A stretch of DNA of 64,000 bases from contig NZ_JAHUWK010000011.1 in assembly GCF_019219065.1 (NCBI RefSeq), forward strand, positions 124,001 through 188,000. The letters are read 5' to 3'. The notes under the pieces were generated by a model, which searched no databases, was not told where the DNA came from, and was given only the letters and a program-made list of their open reading frames with translations. How positions within the stretch are numbered: the stretch's first letter is position 1; each line of letters opens with the position of its first letter. Of this stretch, positions 1 through 8,908 are shown in pieces. Both the position numbers and the translations under genes were made by a program. The DNA comes from Duganella sp. sic0402 (lineage in GTDB: Bacteria > Pseudomonadota > Gammaproteobacteria > Burkholderiales > Burkholderiaceae_D).

Positions 1-1402
1 AGCGGTGGTAGCCGCGCACCGTGTCGGCGATCTCCGCCAGATAGCGCGCGCGAGCGGGGGGGACGATGACGTGTTTGCCGCTGGAGTGGCGGATGTCGCT
101 AGTCGCCAGCTTCGATGGCTGGGCGCGCAGACCGAACTCCGCCAGCTTGGACAGCAAGCCTTGATACAGCGCGGTGACGCCATCGTCGTTGAAACGCGAC
201 GCCTGCGTGCCATAGACCGGCATTTCTTCGGGACGCTTGCTCCACAGTTCGCGGTTGCGCTGGTACTGTTTGGCGACGTCACGCAGCGCGTCCAGCGCGC
301 CTTTGCGGTCAAACTTGTTGATGGCGATGAGATCGGCGAAATCGAGCATGTCGATTTTTTCCAGCTGCGAGGCGGCGCCGAATTCGGGCGTCATCACGTA
401 CATCGAGACATCGACGTGCGGCACGATGGCGGCGTCACCCTGGCCAATGCCGGAAGTCTCGACGATCACCAGGTCGAAGCCAGCCACCTTGCAGGCGGCG
501 ATCACGTCGGGCAGCGCTTGCGAAATCTCCGAGCCGGCTTCGCGCGTCGCCAGTGAGCGCATGAAGACGCGCGACTGGCCTGCCCACGGATTGATGGCGT
601 TCATGCGGATACGGTCGCCGAGCAGCGCGCCGCCGGATTTGCGGCGCGACGGATCGATGGAAATGATGGCGATATTGAGTGCGTCGCCCTGATCGAGGCG
701 GAAGCGGCGTATCAATTCGTCCGTCAGCGAGGACTTGCCGGCGCCGCCGGTGCCGGTGATGCCCAGTGTGGGGACCGGCAGGTCCTCGGCGGCGGCCAGC
801 AGTTCAGCGCGCAGTGCTGGCGCAGCCTTTTCGTTTTCCAGCGCGGTGATCAGTTGCGCCAGCGGACGGTGGCGCGCGCCGATGTCCACGCCTTCGCGCA
901 GCGGCGCCAGCGAAGCGGGCGAGCAGTGCGACAGGTCGATGTCGCACTGCTGCACCATCCACTGGATCATGCCGACCAGGCCCATGCGCTGGCCGTCTTC
1001 CGGGCTGAAGATTTTGGTGACGCCGTAGGTGTGCAGTTCTTCGATTTCATGCGGAACGATTACCCCGCCGCCGCCGCCGAACACTTTGATGTGCGCGCCG
1101 CCACGCTGGCGCAGCAGATCGATCATGTATTTGAAGTATTCGACGTGGCCGCCCTGATAGCTGGAGATGGCGATGCCTTGTACGTCTTCTGCCAGCGCGG
1201 CGGTAACCACTTCGTCCACCGAGCGGTTGTGGCCGAGGTGGATGACTTCCACGCCGTTCGATTGCAGGATGCGGCGCATGATGTTGATCGAGGCGTCGTG
1301 GCCGTCGAACAGGGAGGCTGCCGTGACGAAGCGGATTTTGTTCGCTACGCGCGGCGGCTGGTCAGCGACGGTCGCGATTTTCGGAGTCGAGAGATCGTTC
1401 AT
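1..1402 (-). CDS. icmF: Fused isobutyryl-CoA mutase (IcmF), N-terminal part, cut by window edge
   Basis: About 467 codons are visible; the C-terminal mutase part lies beyond base 1. The protein starts MNDLSTPK at 1402, with AGGGA upstream. A B12-binding domain comes first, with LFDGHD near residues 31-36 (His ligand of cobalamin), SSYQGGH, and a GGGGG turn. A P-loop GTPase domain follows: GTGGAGKSS near 212-222, ETSGIGQ near 315, and NKFD near 362. This order (B12 domain, then MeaI/ArgK-type G-protein, then mutase) is the IcmF architecture. The family interconverts isobutyryl-CoA and n-butyryl-CoA, and the GTPase serves as its own cofactor chaperone. The full family length is about 1,080-1,100 residues, so over half is missing here. 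A methylmalonyl-CoA mutase with another substrate is the alternative. It is followed upstream on the same strand by the 2-oxoacid oxidoreductase gene, which fits branched-chain or aromatic amino-acid breakdown. Confidence 0.9.
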   Translation of the reverse strand, partial: MNDLSTPKIATVADQPPRVANKIRFVTAASLFDGHDASINIMRRILQSNGVEVIHLGHNRSVDEVVTAALAEDVQGIAISSYQGGHVEYFKYMIDLLRQRGGAHIKVFGGGGGVIVPHEIEELHTYGVTKIFSPEDGQRMGLVGMIQWMVQQCDIDLSHCSPASLAPLREGVDIGARHRPLAQLITALENEKAAPALRAELLAAAEDLPVPTLGITGTGGAGKSSLTDELIRRFRLDQGDALNIAIISIDPSRRKSGGALLGDRIRMNAINPWAGQSRVFMRSLATREAGSEISQALPDVIAACKVAGFDLVIVETSGIGQGDAAIVPHVDVSMYVMTPEFGAASQLEKIDMLDFADLIAINKFDRKGALDALRDVAKQYQRNRELWSKRPEEMPVYGTQASRFNDDGVTALYQGLLSKLAEFGLRAQPSKLATSDIRHSSGKHVIVPPARARYLAEIADTVRGYHR

Positions 1403-1429
1403 TGGTGTCCCTAATAATTTTTATATTGA

Positions 1430-4400
1430 TTATATGACGTTTACGTTAACGTCAATTTGTGTCAGCAGACGGGTTTTGTCGGCGCGGAAGGCGGCGACGG
1501 CGGCTTCTTTTACATGCCCGAAGCCGCGCACCTTCTCCGGCAGTGCGGCCAGATCGACAGCGGTGGCGTAGTTATCCGCCGTCAGCGTGCCGAGCAGCGT
1601 CACGATCGTGTTGCGGTATTCGGCGATCAGTGCGCGCTCCATCTTGCGCTCCTCGGTGTAGCCGAATACATCGAACGCGCCGCCGCGCAGGCCTTTGAGT
1701 TTGGCCAGCAGCTTGAACGCGCCCCACATCCACGAACCGAATTCCGCCTTCACCAGACGGCCCTTGGCGTCCTTCTTCGCGAACAGCGGTGGCGCCAGGT
1801 TGAACTTCACGCTGAAGCCGCCCTCGAACTGCTGCTTGAGCTGTTCGACGAAACGGCCGTCGGTATACAGGCGCGCGACTTCGTATTCATCCTTGTAGGC
1901 CATCAGTTTGAAGTAGTATCTGGCGACTGCCGTGGACAGCTTATTGCTCAGTCCCAGTGCCGTTTCGCGGGCGCGCACTTGCGCCACCAGTTCCGAATAG
2001 GTGTTGGCGTAGGCCGCATTCTGGTAGGCGGTCAGGAACTCCATACGCTTGGCGACGATGCTGTCCAGGCTTTGCGGCATCTGGAGCAGAATCGCTTGCG
2101 CCGGCGTCGCGGTGCGTTCCACGCGCTTCAGGTCCACGGCGGCGCGGCGGCCCCACAGGAAGCTCTTTTTGTTGGAGCCGACTGCTACGCCATTCAGTTC
2201 AATCGCGCGCAGCAGTGATTCCTCTTTCAACGGGATGCGACCGCGTTGCCACGCATACCCCAGCATGAACAGGTTGGCGGCAATCGAATCACCCATCAGC
2301 GCGGTGGCGAGCTTGGTCGCGTCGATGAAGTCCGTCGCGCCTTCGCCGACCGATTCTTCGATCAGCGCGCGCACGTCGGCAACTGGATACTGCCAGTCGG
2401 CGTTTTGCGCAAAGGTGCCTGGCGGCTGCTCGTGCAGATTGACGATGGCCAGTGTACGGCCAGGACGCATTTTCGATACCGCGTCAGCCGCGCCGGCGGT
2501 CAGCATATCGCAGCCGAGTATCACGTCCGCTTCACCGGTGGCGATGCGCTGCGCGCGCAAATGCGACGGCGTGCGCGCGATCTTCACATGCGAGGTGACC
2601 GAGCCGTTTTTCTGCGACATGCCGGTCATGTCCAGCACCGATGCGCCTTTGCCTTCGATGTGTGCGGCCATGCCCATCAACGCGCCGACGGTGATCACGC
2701 CGGTGCCGCCGATGCCGTTGATCAGGATGTTGTACGGCTGCTCGCATTCCGGCAGCAGCGGCGCGGGCAGGGCGTCCCAGCCATCATCGCTTTGCGTCGC
2801 GCCGACCTTGGATTTTTTCAGCGCCCCGCCTTCCACTGTGACAAAGCTGGGGCAGAAGCCTTTCACACACGAGTAATCCTTGTTGCAGGACGATTGGTCG
2901 ATGCTGCGCTTGCGGCCGAATTCCGTTTCTTTCGGCAGGATCGACACGCAGTTCGACTGGATACCGCAGTCGCCGCAGCCTTCGCAGACCGCCTCGTTGA
3001 TGACCATGCGCCTGGCGATGTCCGGATACCCGCCGGTTTTGCGGCGGCGGCGCTTTTCGGCAGCGCAGGTCTGGTCATAGATCAGCACCGACACGCCGGC
3101 GATCTCGCGCAGCTCGCGCTGCACGGCGTCCATGTCCTTGCGGTCGTGCAGCGACACGCTGGCTGGCAGCGCCGAACGGTCGGCGTAGCGGGACAGGTCT
3201 TCCGTCACCAGCGCGATGCGTTTGACACCTTCAGCCGCCATCTGCTGCGCAATCATCGGCACCGAGGTCTGGCCGTCGACAGGCTGGCCGCCGGTCATTG
3301 CCACGGCATCGTTATAGAGGATCTTGTAGGTGATGTTCACGCGGGCCGCCACCGCCGCGCGGATCGCCAGGTAGCCGGAGTGGAAGTAGGTGCCGTCACC
3401 AAGATTCTGGAAGACGTGCGGCACTTTTGAAAACGCGGCCTGGCCTATCCACGGCGCGCCTTCACCGCCCATGTGCGTGGTGAGCTTGTTGTACTCGGGG
3501 TAGATCGAGGTTGCCATGACGTGACAGCCGATGCCGGCCAGCGCGAACGAGCCATCCGGAACCTTGGTCGAGGTATTGTGCGGGCATCCGGAGCAATAGA
3601 AGGCAGGACGGAAGGGCGTGTTGATGGCCTTCTTTAGCACTGCGTCTTTCTCATCGAGGAAACTCAGGCGCGCCTTGATCTGCTGCTGGATGTGCGTATC
3701 GCTGATATAGCGCGCCACGCGGCTGGCGATCACGCGCGCCACTTGCGATACCGAGAAATCGGCCTTCGGCGGCAGCAGCCATTCGCCGCGTGGCGCCACC
3801 CATTCGCCCTTGTCGTCGAACTTGCCGATGACGCGTGGACGCACATCATCGCGCCAGTTGTACAGCTGTTCCTTCAGCTGGTATTCGACGAACTGGCGTT
3901 TCTCTTCCACCACCAGGATTTCATCCAGCCCTTGCGCGAATTCGCGCACGCTGTCCGGCTCCAGCGGCCATGGCATCGCCACCTTGAACAGGCGCAGGCC
4001 GACCTTGGCGGCCATCGCTTCATCGATGCCCAGTTCTTCCAGCGCTTCCAGCACATCCAGATAGGATTTTCCGGAGGCGATGATGCCCAGCTTGGCGTCG
4101 GCTGAGTCGATGGTGGTGTGATTCAGCTTGTTCTCGCGCGCGTAGGCCAGCGCGGCGTAGATTTTGTAGTCCTGCATCAGCGCTTCCTGATTGCGCGCCT
4201 GCTGGCCCAGCGGCACGGAGGACAGGCGAGCATTCAGGCCGCCGGGTGGCATGACGAAGTCTTTCGGTATCCTGGTCTCGACGCGGAAGGGATCGGCGTC
4301 GACGGAGGCCGACGATTCCACCGTATCGGCCAGCGCCTTGAAAGCCACTGCGCAGCCGGAGAAGCGCGACATGGCCCAGCCGTGCACGCCCAGGTCCAGG

Positions 4401-4951
4401 TATTCCTGCACATTGCATGGATAGAGCACCGGCACCATGCAGGCCGAGAAGATGTGGTCCGACTGGTGCGGCAGCGTGGACGAATACGCGCCGTGATCGT
4501 CGCCGGCCACCAGCAGCACGCCGCCGTGCTTCGCCGTGCCGGCATGGTTCATGTGCTTGAACACGTCGCCGCAGCGGTCCACGCCGGGGCCCTTGCCGTA
4601 CCACATGGCGAACACGCCGTCGTACTTCGATTCGCCGATCAGGTCCACCTGCTGCGAGCCCCAGACGGCGGTTGCCGCCAGGTCTTCGTTCACGCCCGGC
4701 ACAAACTGCACCTTGTGCGCTTCCAGGTGCGGCTTGGCTTTCCACAGGTTTTCATCCAGACCGCCGAGCGGCGAGCCGCGATAGCCGGAAATGAAGCCGG
4801 CGGTGTTCAGGCCCGAAGTCTTGTCGCGCACGTGCTGGATCATTGGCAGGCGCACCAGCGCCTGGATGCCGGACAAGAAGATTTTGCCGTTGGTGGAAGT
4901 GTATTTGTCGTCGAGACTCACGGACGTGAGCGAGCTAGTGCCGTCTGGCAT
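1430..4951 (-). CDS. Fused indolepyruvate-type ferredoxin oxidoreductase (IorA-IorB fusion)
   Basis: The 1,173-residue protein joins both subunits of a 2-oxoacid:ferredoxin oxidoreductase in one chain. The N-terminal half has the pyrimidine-binding region (SGYRGSPLGGLD). A thiamine-diphosphate-binding half follows, with CSGCPHNTST, GIGCHVMA, GGEGAPWIG and NLGDGTYFHSG. A short iron-sulfur segment CEGCGDCGIQSNC follows, then an IorB-like gamma domain with GIGGTGVITVG. Known members oxidatively decarboxylate aryl or branched 2-oxoacids to acyl-CoA in the cytoplasm and pass electrons to ferredoxin; the exact substrate cannot be read from sequence. The start MPDGTSS has CGGAG about 9 bases upstream. 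A LysR gene lies upstream on the same strand and icmF downstream, so control by LysR is plausible but inferred. Confidence 0.9.
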   Translation of the reverse strand: MPDGTSSLTSVSLDDKYTSTNGKIFLSGIQALVRLPMIQHVRDKTSGLNTAGFISGYRGSPLGGLDENLWKAKPHLEAHKVQFVPGVNEDLAATAVWGSQQVDLIGESKYDGVFAMWYGKGPGVDRCGDVFKHMNHAGTAKHGGVLLVAGDDHGAYSSTLPHQSDHIFSACMVPVLYPCNVQEYLDLGVHGWAMSRFSGCAVAFKALADTVESSASVDADPFRVETRIPKDFVMPPGGLNARLSSVPLGQQARNQEALMQDYKIYAALAYARENKLNHTTIDSADAKLGIIASGKSYLDVLEALEELGIDEAMAAKVGLRLFKVAMPWPLEPDSVREFAQGLDEILVVEEKRQFVEYQLKEQLYNWRDDVRPRVIGKFDDKGEWVAPRGEWLLPPKADFSVSQVARVIASRVARYISDTHIQQQIKARLSFLDEKDAVLKKAINTPFRPAFYCSGCPHNTSTKVPDGSFALAGIGCHVMATSIYPEYNKLTTHMGGEGAPWIGQAAFSKVPHVFQNLGDGTYFHSGYLAIRAAVAARVNITYKILYNDAVAMTGGQPVDGQTSVPMIAQQMAAEGVKRIALVTEDLSRYADRSALPASVSLHDRKDMDAVQRELREIAGVSVLIYDQTCAAEKRRRRKTGGYPDIARRMVINEAVCEGCGDCGIQSNCVSILPKETEFGRKRSIDQSSCNKDYSCVKGFCPSFVTVEGGALKKSKVGATQSDDGWDALPAPLLPECEQPYNILINGIGGTGVITVGALMGMAAHIEGKGASVLDMTGMSQKNGSVTSHVKIARTPSHLRAQRIATGEADVILGCDMLTAGAADAVSKMRPGRTLAIVNLHEQPPGTFAQNADWQYPVADVRALIEESVGEGATDFIDATKLATALMGDSIAANLFMLGYAWQRGRIPLKEESLLRAIELNGVAVGSNKKSFLWGRRAAVDLKRVERTATPAQAILLQMPQSLDSIVAKRMEFLTAYQNAAYANTYSELVAQVRARETALGLSNKLSTAVARYYFKLMAYKDEYEVARLYTDGRFVEQLKQQFEGGFSVKFNLAPPLFAKKDAKGRLVKAEFGSWMWGAFKLLAKLKGLRGGAFDVFGYTEERKMERALIAEYRNTIVTLLGTLTADNYATAVDLAALPEKVRGFGHVKEAAVAAFRADKTRLLTQIDVNVNVI

Positions 4952-5134
4952 GGCGGTGTCTCCGTTTTTGTAGTTGGATCGCGCTTGGACTGGAGCGCGC
5001 CGGGTAGGCGGGCCAGGTTCAAGCCTTCATGCCGCATGGTTAGCGGCTTACATGCAGTATGGGCGCGAGTTGACGTATACGGAAATACCGAATCCCGATA
5101 GGGGTATAAGAAAAAGTGATGACCCTGATTCTGC

Positions 5135-6067
5135 TCAGGGCAAGGCGCTTGCTCCTGGCCAAGCGCCCGAACGGCATAGCTGATCGCTGACTTGTCGCAC
5201 CAGTTTGCTGATGGCCGAGGCAGCATTGGTCAGCGGAATGTTGCGTGAAGAACACAGTGCTACCGTGCGGGAAATGGATGGGCTGTGGATGGGTTGCGCA
5301 CGCAAAGTACCGCGTTGAAGTTCGTCCAGGACAGGTGCCGTGGGCAGGATGGTCGCCCCCATATTCGCCAGCAGGGCCGACTTGAGAATGGCGATGGAAT
5401 TGATCTCGATGACGTTGCTGACGCTGAGCCCGGCCGCGCGCGCCACGCTTTCGATACGGGGCCGCACACCGTGTTGCAAACCAGGAAGTATCAGCTGAAT
5501 GTCCAGCGCCTGCTGAAGTGTAAGTGAATGCTCACCTTGAGCGTAGGCCGCATCGGCGCGACAGATGAAATGCAGTGTTTCTTCCGCCAACACGTGGGTG
5601 GTGAACTGATTCAGCTGGCCGTCGTCAAACAGCACTGCCAGGTTGACCCGGCCCGACTTTAGCTGGTCGCTCAGGTTGCCGGTTAGTTCTTCGGTCAGCT
5701 GTAGTGTGATCTCGGGATAATGCGCGCGTGTCGCGGTCAGCAGCGGCAGGGCCAACGCGCCGGAAATGCTTTGCGGCAGACCCAGCGTGACGCTGCCACT
5801 CGGCCGCTCGGCTGATTGCGCCACTGCGGAGCGGGCGTCGGCCACCTGTTTGAGGATGGCCTGGGCATGCTCATAGAAGACTTTGCCCGCGTCTGTGCTC
5901 AGCACGCCCTGGGCGCTACGGTGCAGCAACTGCACGCCCAGATCTTCTTCCAGTTGACGCAATTGCTGGGTCAGCGCCGGCTGCGCGACGTGCAAAATCA
6001 GCGCCGCGCGCGACAGTGAGCCGTGGTCGACGATGGCAACAAAGTAACGTAACTGGCGTAGTTCCAT
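5135..6067 (-). CDS. LysR-family transcriptional regulator
   Basis: This 310-residue protein opens with MELRQLRYFVAIVDHGSLSR, the classical LysR winged helix-turn-helix, and continues QPALTQQLRQLEEDLGVQLL and a TDAGKVFYEHA linker helix. The remainder has the two-lobed effector-binding fold typical of the family (GSVTLGLP at the start of lobe I). Such proteins bind as tetramers and respond to a small molecule. It lies 183 bp upstream of the oxidoreductase gene on the same strand and is divergent from the HD-GYP gene, so it may control either. The start at 6067 gives the standard N-terminus, although no clear Shine-Dalgarno site precedes it. The effector is unknown. Confidence 0.92.
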   Translation of the reverse strand: MELRQLRYFVAIVDHGSLSRAALILHVAQPALTQQLRQLEEDLGVQLLHRSAQGVLSTDAGKVFYEHAQAILKQVADARSAVAQSAERPSGSVTLGLPQSISGALALPLLTATRAHYPEITLQLTEELTGNLSDQLKSGRVNLAVLFDDGQLNQFTTHVLAEETLHFICRADAAYAQGEHSLTLQQALDIQLILPGLQHGVRPRIESVARAAGLSVSNVIEINSIAILKSALLANMGATILPTAPVLDELQRGTLRAQPIHSPSISRTVALCSSRNIPLTNAASAISKLVRQVSDQLCRSGAWPGASALP

Positions 6068-6099
6068 GTAAATTTAAATCCCGGTGGGCAACGTTTTGT

Positions 6100-6105
6100 T
6101 ATACT
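6100..6105 (+). promoter_or_regulatory. Candidate -10 box for the HD-GYP gene
   Basis: TATACT lies in the LysR/HD-GYP intergenic region. A start near 6112 would leave a leader of about 40 bases before the chosen ATG at 6153 and exclude the upstream in-frame ATG codons. No good -35 hexamer is visible 16-18 bp upstream, so activation may be needed. The call is weak. Confidence 0.3.
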
Positions 6106-6152
6106 GGATGCATGACGGTGTAGTGTCCAGTTTCTTTTTGATGGGTATGCGT

Positions 6153-7373
6153 ATGTTAAAGAAAGTCGATTCTTCCCAGCTTAAAATCGGCATGTATATC
6201 CATGATCTGAGCTGCGACTGGATGACCCATCCGTTTATCCGCAACCGCTTTCTGCTGTCCAGCCAGGATGAAATCCGTAAGATTCTGAATGCCGGCATTC
6301 ACGATGTTGTCATAGACAGCTCCAAAGGCCTGGATGTTCAGGATGCGCCGACGCTGGCGGAAGCGCAAGCAGCCACCGAGCGAGAAATCGTCGAACTCGT
6401 CGCCAAGGCGCCGGTGCAGACCCGTGTGCCGCTGGGCGAGGAAATGCAGCGCGCGGTGCAGATCCGCCACCAGGCTTCGACGCTGGTGCGCAGCGTGATG
6501 CAGGACGCCCGTCTCGGCAAGGCCATCGAACTGGACCAGGTCCAGCCGGTGGTGCAGAACATCACCGAATCCATCTTACGCAATCCGGGCGCGCTGGTCG
6601 GTCTGCTGCGTATCAAAACCAAGGATGATTACACGTTTTTGCACTCGGTGAGCGTCTGCACGCTGCTGGTTGCCTTCTGCCGCTCACGCAATCTGGCGGC
6701 GGACGTGACCCATCAGGCTGGTCTGGGCGGCTTGTTGCACGATACGGGCAAGGCGCTGGTGCCGGATCACATCCTCAACAAACCGGGACCGCTGACCGAT
6801 GAAGAGTTCGCCATCATCAAGAAGCATCCGGAAGATGGCTACAAGATCCTGAAGCAATCGCCGGAGATCGGCCCGATTCCGCTGGATATTACGCTGCATC
6901 ACCACGAACGCCGCGACGGCAGCGGTTATCCAAGCAAGCAGAGTGAGGGCGAGATCAGTGAATTGGCGCAGATGGCGGCAATTGTCGACGTGTACGACGC
7001 GATTACTGCAGATCGCGTGTACCACAAGGGCATGTCGGCCGCCGCAGCGCTGCGCAAGATTTATGAGTGGAGCAAATTCCACTTCAACCCGCAGTATGCG
7101 CAGGAGTTCATGCGATGCGTGGGGATTTATCCGGTGGGCACCATGGTGCTGCTGGAGTCGGGACGCCTGGGCGTGGTGATCGAACCGCATGAAACTAATC
7201 TGCTGGCGCCCAAGGTCAACGTATTCTTCCATACCAAGAAAAACGTCTACATCAAGCCAGAAACGGTGGATTTGTCGCGGGGGCTGGGATTCGGCGGCGG
7301 CGACAAGATCATCGGCCACGAATCGCCATCCAAGTGGAACGTCGATCCGATGCGCTTCCTGAGCGTCGCGTAA
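6153..7373 (+). CDS. HD-GYP domain protein, predicted c-di-GMP phosphodiesterase
   Basis: This 406-residue protein has an N-terminal DUF3391-type segment (MLKKVDSSQLKIGMYIH). The catalytic HD-GYP domain carries LLHDTGK (HD at about 196-197), HHHERRDGSGYP (about 249-260) and IVDVYDAITADR. HD-GYP enzymes are bi- or trinuclear metal phosphodiesterases that hydrolyse c-di-GMP to pGpG or GMP; all residues I can judge are present. ATG codons at 6141, 6147 and 6153 are in frame; 6153 gives the standard family N-terminus and was chosen. It converges with a diguanylate cyclase gene (stop codons 2 bp apart) and lies 1.3 kb before the Tad pilus locus, which suggests a role in attachment. Confidence 0.93.
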   Translation: MLKKVDSSQLKIGMYIHDLSCDWMTHPFIRNRFLLSSQDEIRKILNAGIHDVVIDSSKGLDVQDAPTLAEAQAATEREIVELVAKAPVQTRVPLGEEMQRAVQIRHQASTLVRSVMQDARLGKAIELDQVQPVVQNITESILRNPGALVGLLRIKTKDDYTFLHSVSVCTLLVAFCRSRNLAADVTHQAGLGGLLHDTGKALVPDHILNKPGPLTDEEFAIIKKHPEDGYKILKQSPEIGPIPLDITLHHHERRDGSGYPSKQSEGEISELAQMAAIVDVYDAITADRVYHKGMSAAAALRKIYEWSKFHFNPQYAQEFMRCVGIYPVGTMVLLESGRLGVVIEPHETNLLAPKVNVFFHTKKNVYIKPETVDLSRGLGFGGGDKIIGHESPSKWNVDPMRFLSVA

Positions 7374-7375
7374 GC

Positions 7376-8419
7376 TTAGAAAAACTCGGCGGTGTCGTTG
7401 GATTCGATGGCTTGCAGCAAGCCGCCGCTGACCAGCTCATCGTAGTGGCACACCAGATTGCGGCCATGGCTCTTGGCGTAGTACAGCGCCTGGTCGGCAT
7501 GGCCGAGGATGACCACTGGCGCTTCCAGCGCGCTGATGCTGACAAAGCCCACACTGACTGTCACTTTGCCGACTTGCGGGAAATCATGCGCGGCCACGTT
7601 CATGCGGAAGCGCTCGATGATTTTCTTGGCGTTGTCCAGCGTGGCGGACCGCAGCAGCACGACGAATTCCTCGCCGCCAAAACGGAACACCCGGTCTTGC
7701 GCGCGGAATGACGAGGTCAGCAGGTTGGCGATCAGGATCAGCACTTCATCGCCGTATAAGTGGCCGAATCTATCGTTAACGTGCTTGAAATGATCCACAT
7801 CCACCACGGCCAGCCACTGCATTTCTTCGTTATAGTGGGCGCGCCGCTCCGGCTCGCCGGGCAGCGTCACCGATTCCTGTTCGGTGCTGGCGGCCAGCAT
7901 CTTGGATAGCTGGTCGTCGAAGGTCTTGCGGTTTAGCAGGCCGGTCAGCGAATCACGTTCGCTGTAGTCCAGCAGGTTCTGGAAATTGCGGTAGACGCTG
8001 ACGATGCCGCCGATGACGTGGATGGTTTCCTTGGTGTACGGCGTCGGGTTGACGATTTCCAGGCAGGTGTCGGCTTTATCGCCCAGCCAGATTGGCAGCC
8101 ACAGCGTGTGCTCATCGGCTTCGTTGGCGACGTCGGCGCCCGATTCATGCCGCGCGATGCATTGCGCCAGCGCGGGAAAACGTTCGACCGGATCGCCGGG
8201 ATGTTGCTGGTCGGAGGTATCGACCATGCGCGCCGCTTCGTTGGAACGGATGACGGCACGCGGACGGACAAAGACCTTCCCTCTGACAGTCGCCAGAGTA
8301 AGCACACGGACCTGACTGGCACGGGCAAGCTCCTGCACCGCAGAAATCACAGAGATGTCGAGCATCGTGTGATCGCGGTGACCGGTCATGTCCACCATGT
8401 GTTTCAGTAGGGAATCCAT
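7376..8419 (-). CDS. GGDEF-domain diguanylate cyclase
   Basis: The 347-residue protein has a roughly 150-residue N-terminal sensory region that looks GAF-like but is not identified with certainty. Then come DSLTGLLNR (156-164), DVDHFKHVND and the active-site loop RFGGEEF (GGEEF at about 248-252). RAQD at about 239-242 lies five residues before GGEEF and matches the RxxD inhibitory c-di-GMP site. It should therefore make c-di-GMP from two GTP with product inhibition. The start MDSLLKH at 8419 was chosen over a longer frame because GGAAAGG lies five bases upstream. There is no N-terminal membrane segment, so it is probably cytoplasmic. Confidence 0.93.
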   Translation of the reverse strand: MDSLLKHMVDMTGHRDHTMLDISVISAVQELARASQVRVLTLATVRGKVFVRPRAVIRSNEAARMVDTSDQQHPGDPVERFPALAQCIARHESGADVANEADEHTLWLPIWLGDKADTCLEIVNPTPYTKETIHVIGGIVSVYRNFQNLLDYSERDSLTGLLNRKTFDDQLSKMLAASTEQESVTLPGEPERRAHYNEEMQWLAVVDVDHFKHVNDRFGHLYGDEVLILIANLLTSSFRAQDRVFRFGGEEFVVLLRSATLDNAKKIIERFRMNVAAHDFPQVGKVTVSVGFVSISALEAPVVILGHADQALYYAKSHGRNLVCHYDELVSGGLLQAIESNDTAEFF

Positions 8420-8672
8420 TTGCCTTTCCAAAAAACAGCTGATCAGGATAATAGCTTTTTGCAATCGAGGCAATTCTTGTGTGCGAAAAAGAACTTACAT
8501 TGTTGAGAATGCGTGCTTTTTCCGACAGTCATCTTCATCATAGACCAAAAAAGATTCCGCACGGAAAACTTGCGTGAAATCAACTCTGAGAAACTTGTGC
8601 TCCGTATAGTGGAAAGCAATGGCGCGGCAGTGTGGCGCCAGAGTTTTTTATAGACCAACCAAGGAGTACGAG

Positions 8673-8852
8673 ATGAACTCGCTTATTGCTATTGCAAAGG
8701 AGTTTGCGCGTGACGAGAACGGCATCACGGCCATTGAATACGGCCTGATCGCGGCAACCATGGTGACCGCCGTGGTGGCCGCGTTCGGTGTGCTGACGCC
8801 GGCGCTGGGCGATGCCTTCCAGGCCATCGCCGACCGCATCAATAATCCGTAA
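8673..8852 (+). CDS. flp: Flp/Fap-type pilin (Tad pilus major subunit)
   Basis: The 59-residue prepilin has a 17-residue leader ending DENG, then ITAIEYGLI. The Glu-Tyr pair five and six residues after the cut Gly is the Flp signature. One hydrophobic helix follows (AATMVTAVVAAFGVLTPAL). The protein is cleaved by the CpaA/TadV peptidase and polymerises into thin adhesive pili. AAGGAG at 8661-8666 places the start at 8673; the longer upstream frame is not used. A perfect hairpin with a T-tract follows directly, probably letting the pilin be made in excess over the downstream assembly genes. Confidence 0.95.
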   Translation: MNSLIAIAKEFARDENGITAIEYGLIAATMVTAVVAAFGVLTPALGDAFQAIADRINNP

Positions 8853-8859
8853 GCACCAG

Positions 8860-8894
8860 GGCTTTCCAGCCTCAGGCTGGCTGGAAAGCCTTTT
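8860..8894 (+). terminator. Rho-independent terminator or attenuator after the pilin gene
   Basis: A perfect 12-bp stem (GGCTTTCCAGCC / GGCTGGAAAGCC) with a 7-base loop is followed by TTTT. It lies between flp and cpaA, which continue on the same strand. It probably ends most pilin transcripts with partial read-through into the assembly genes. Confidence 0.8.
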
Positions 8895-8908
8895 CGCGGA
8901 GCCTCCTC

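Noticed and set aside
2246..3430. 394-codon frame opposite the fused oxidoreductase
   Set aside because: His/Arg/Ala-rich shadow of a clear conserved gene.
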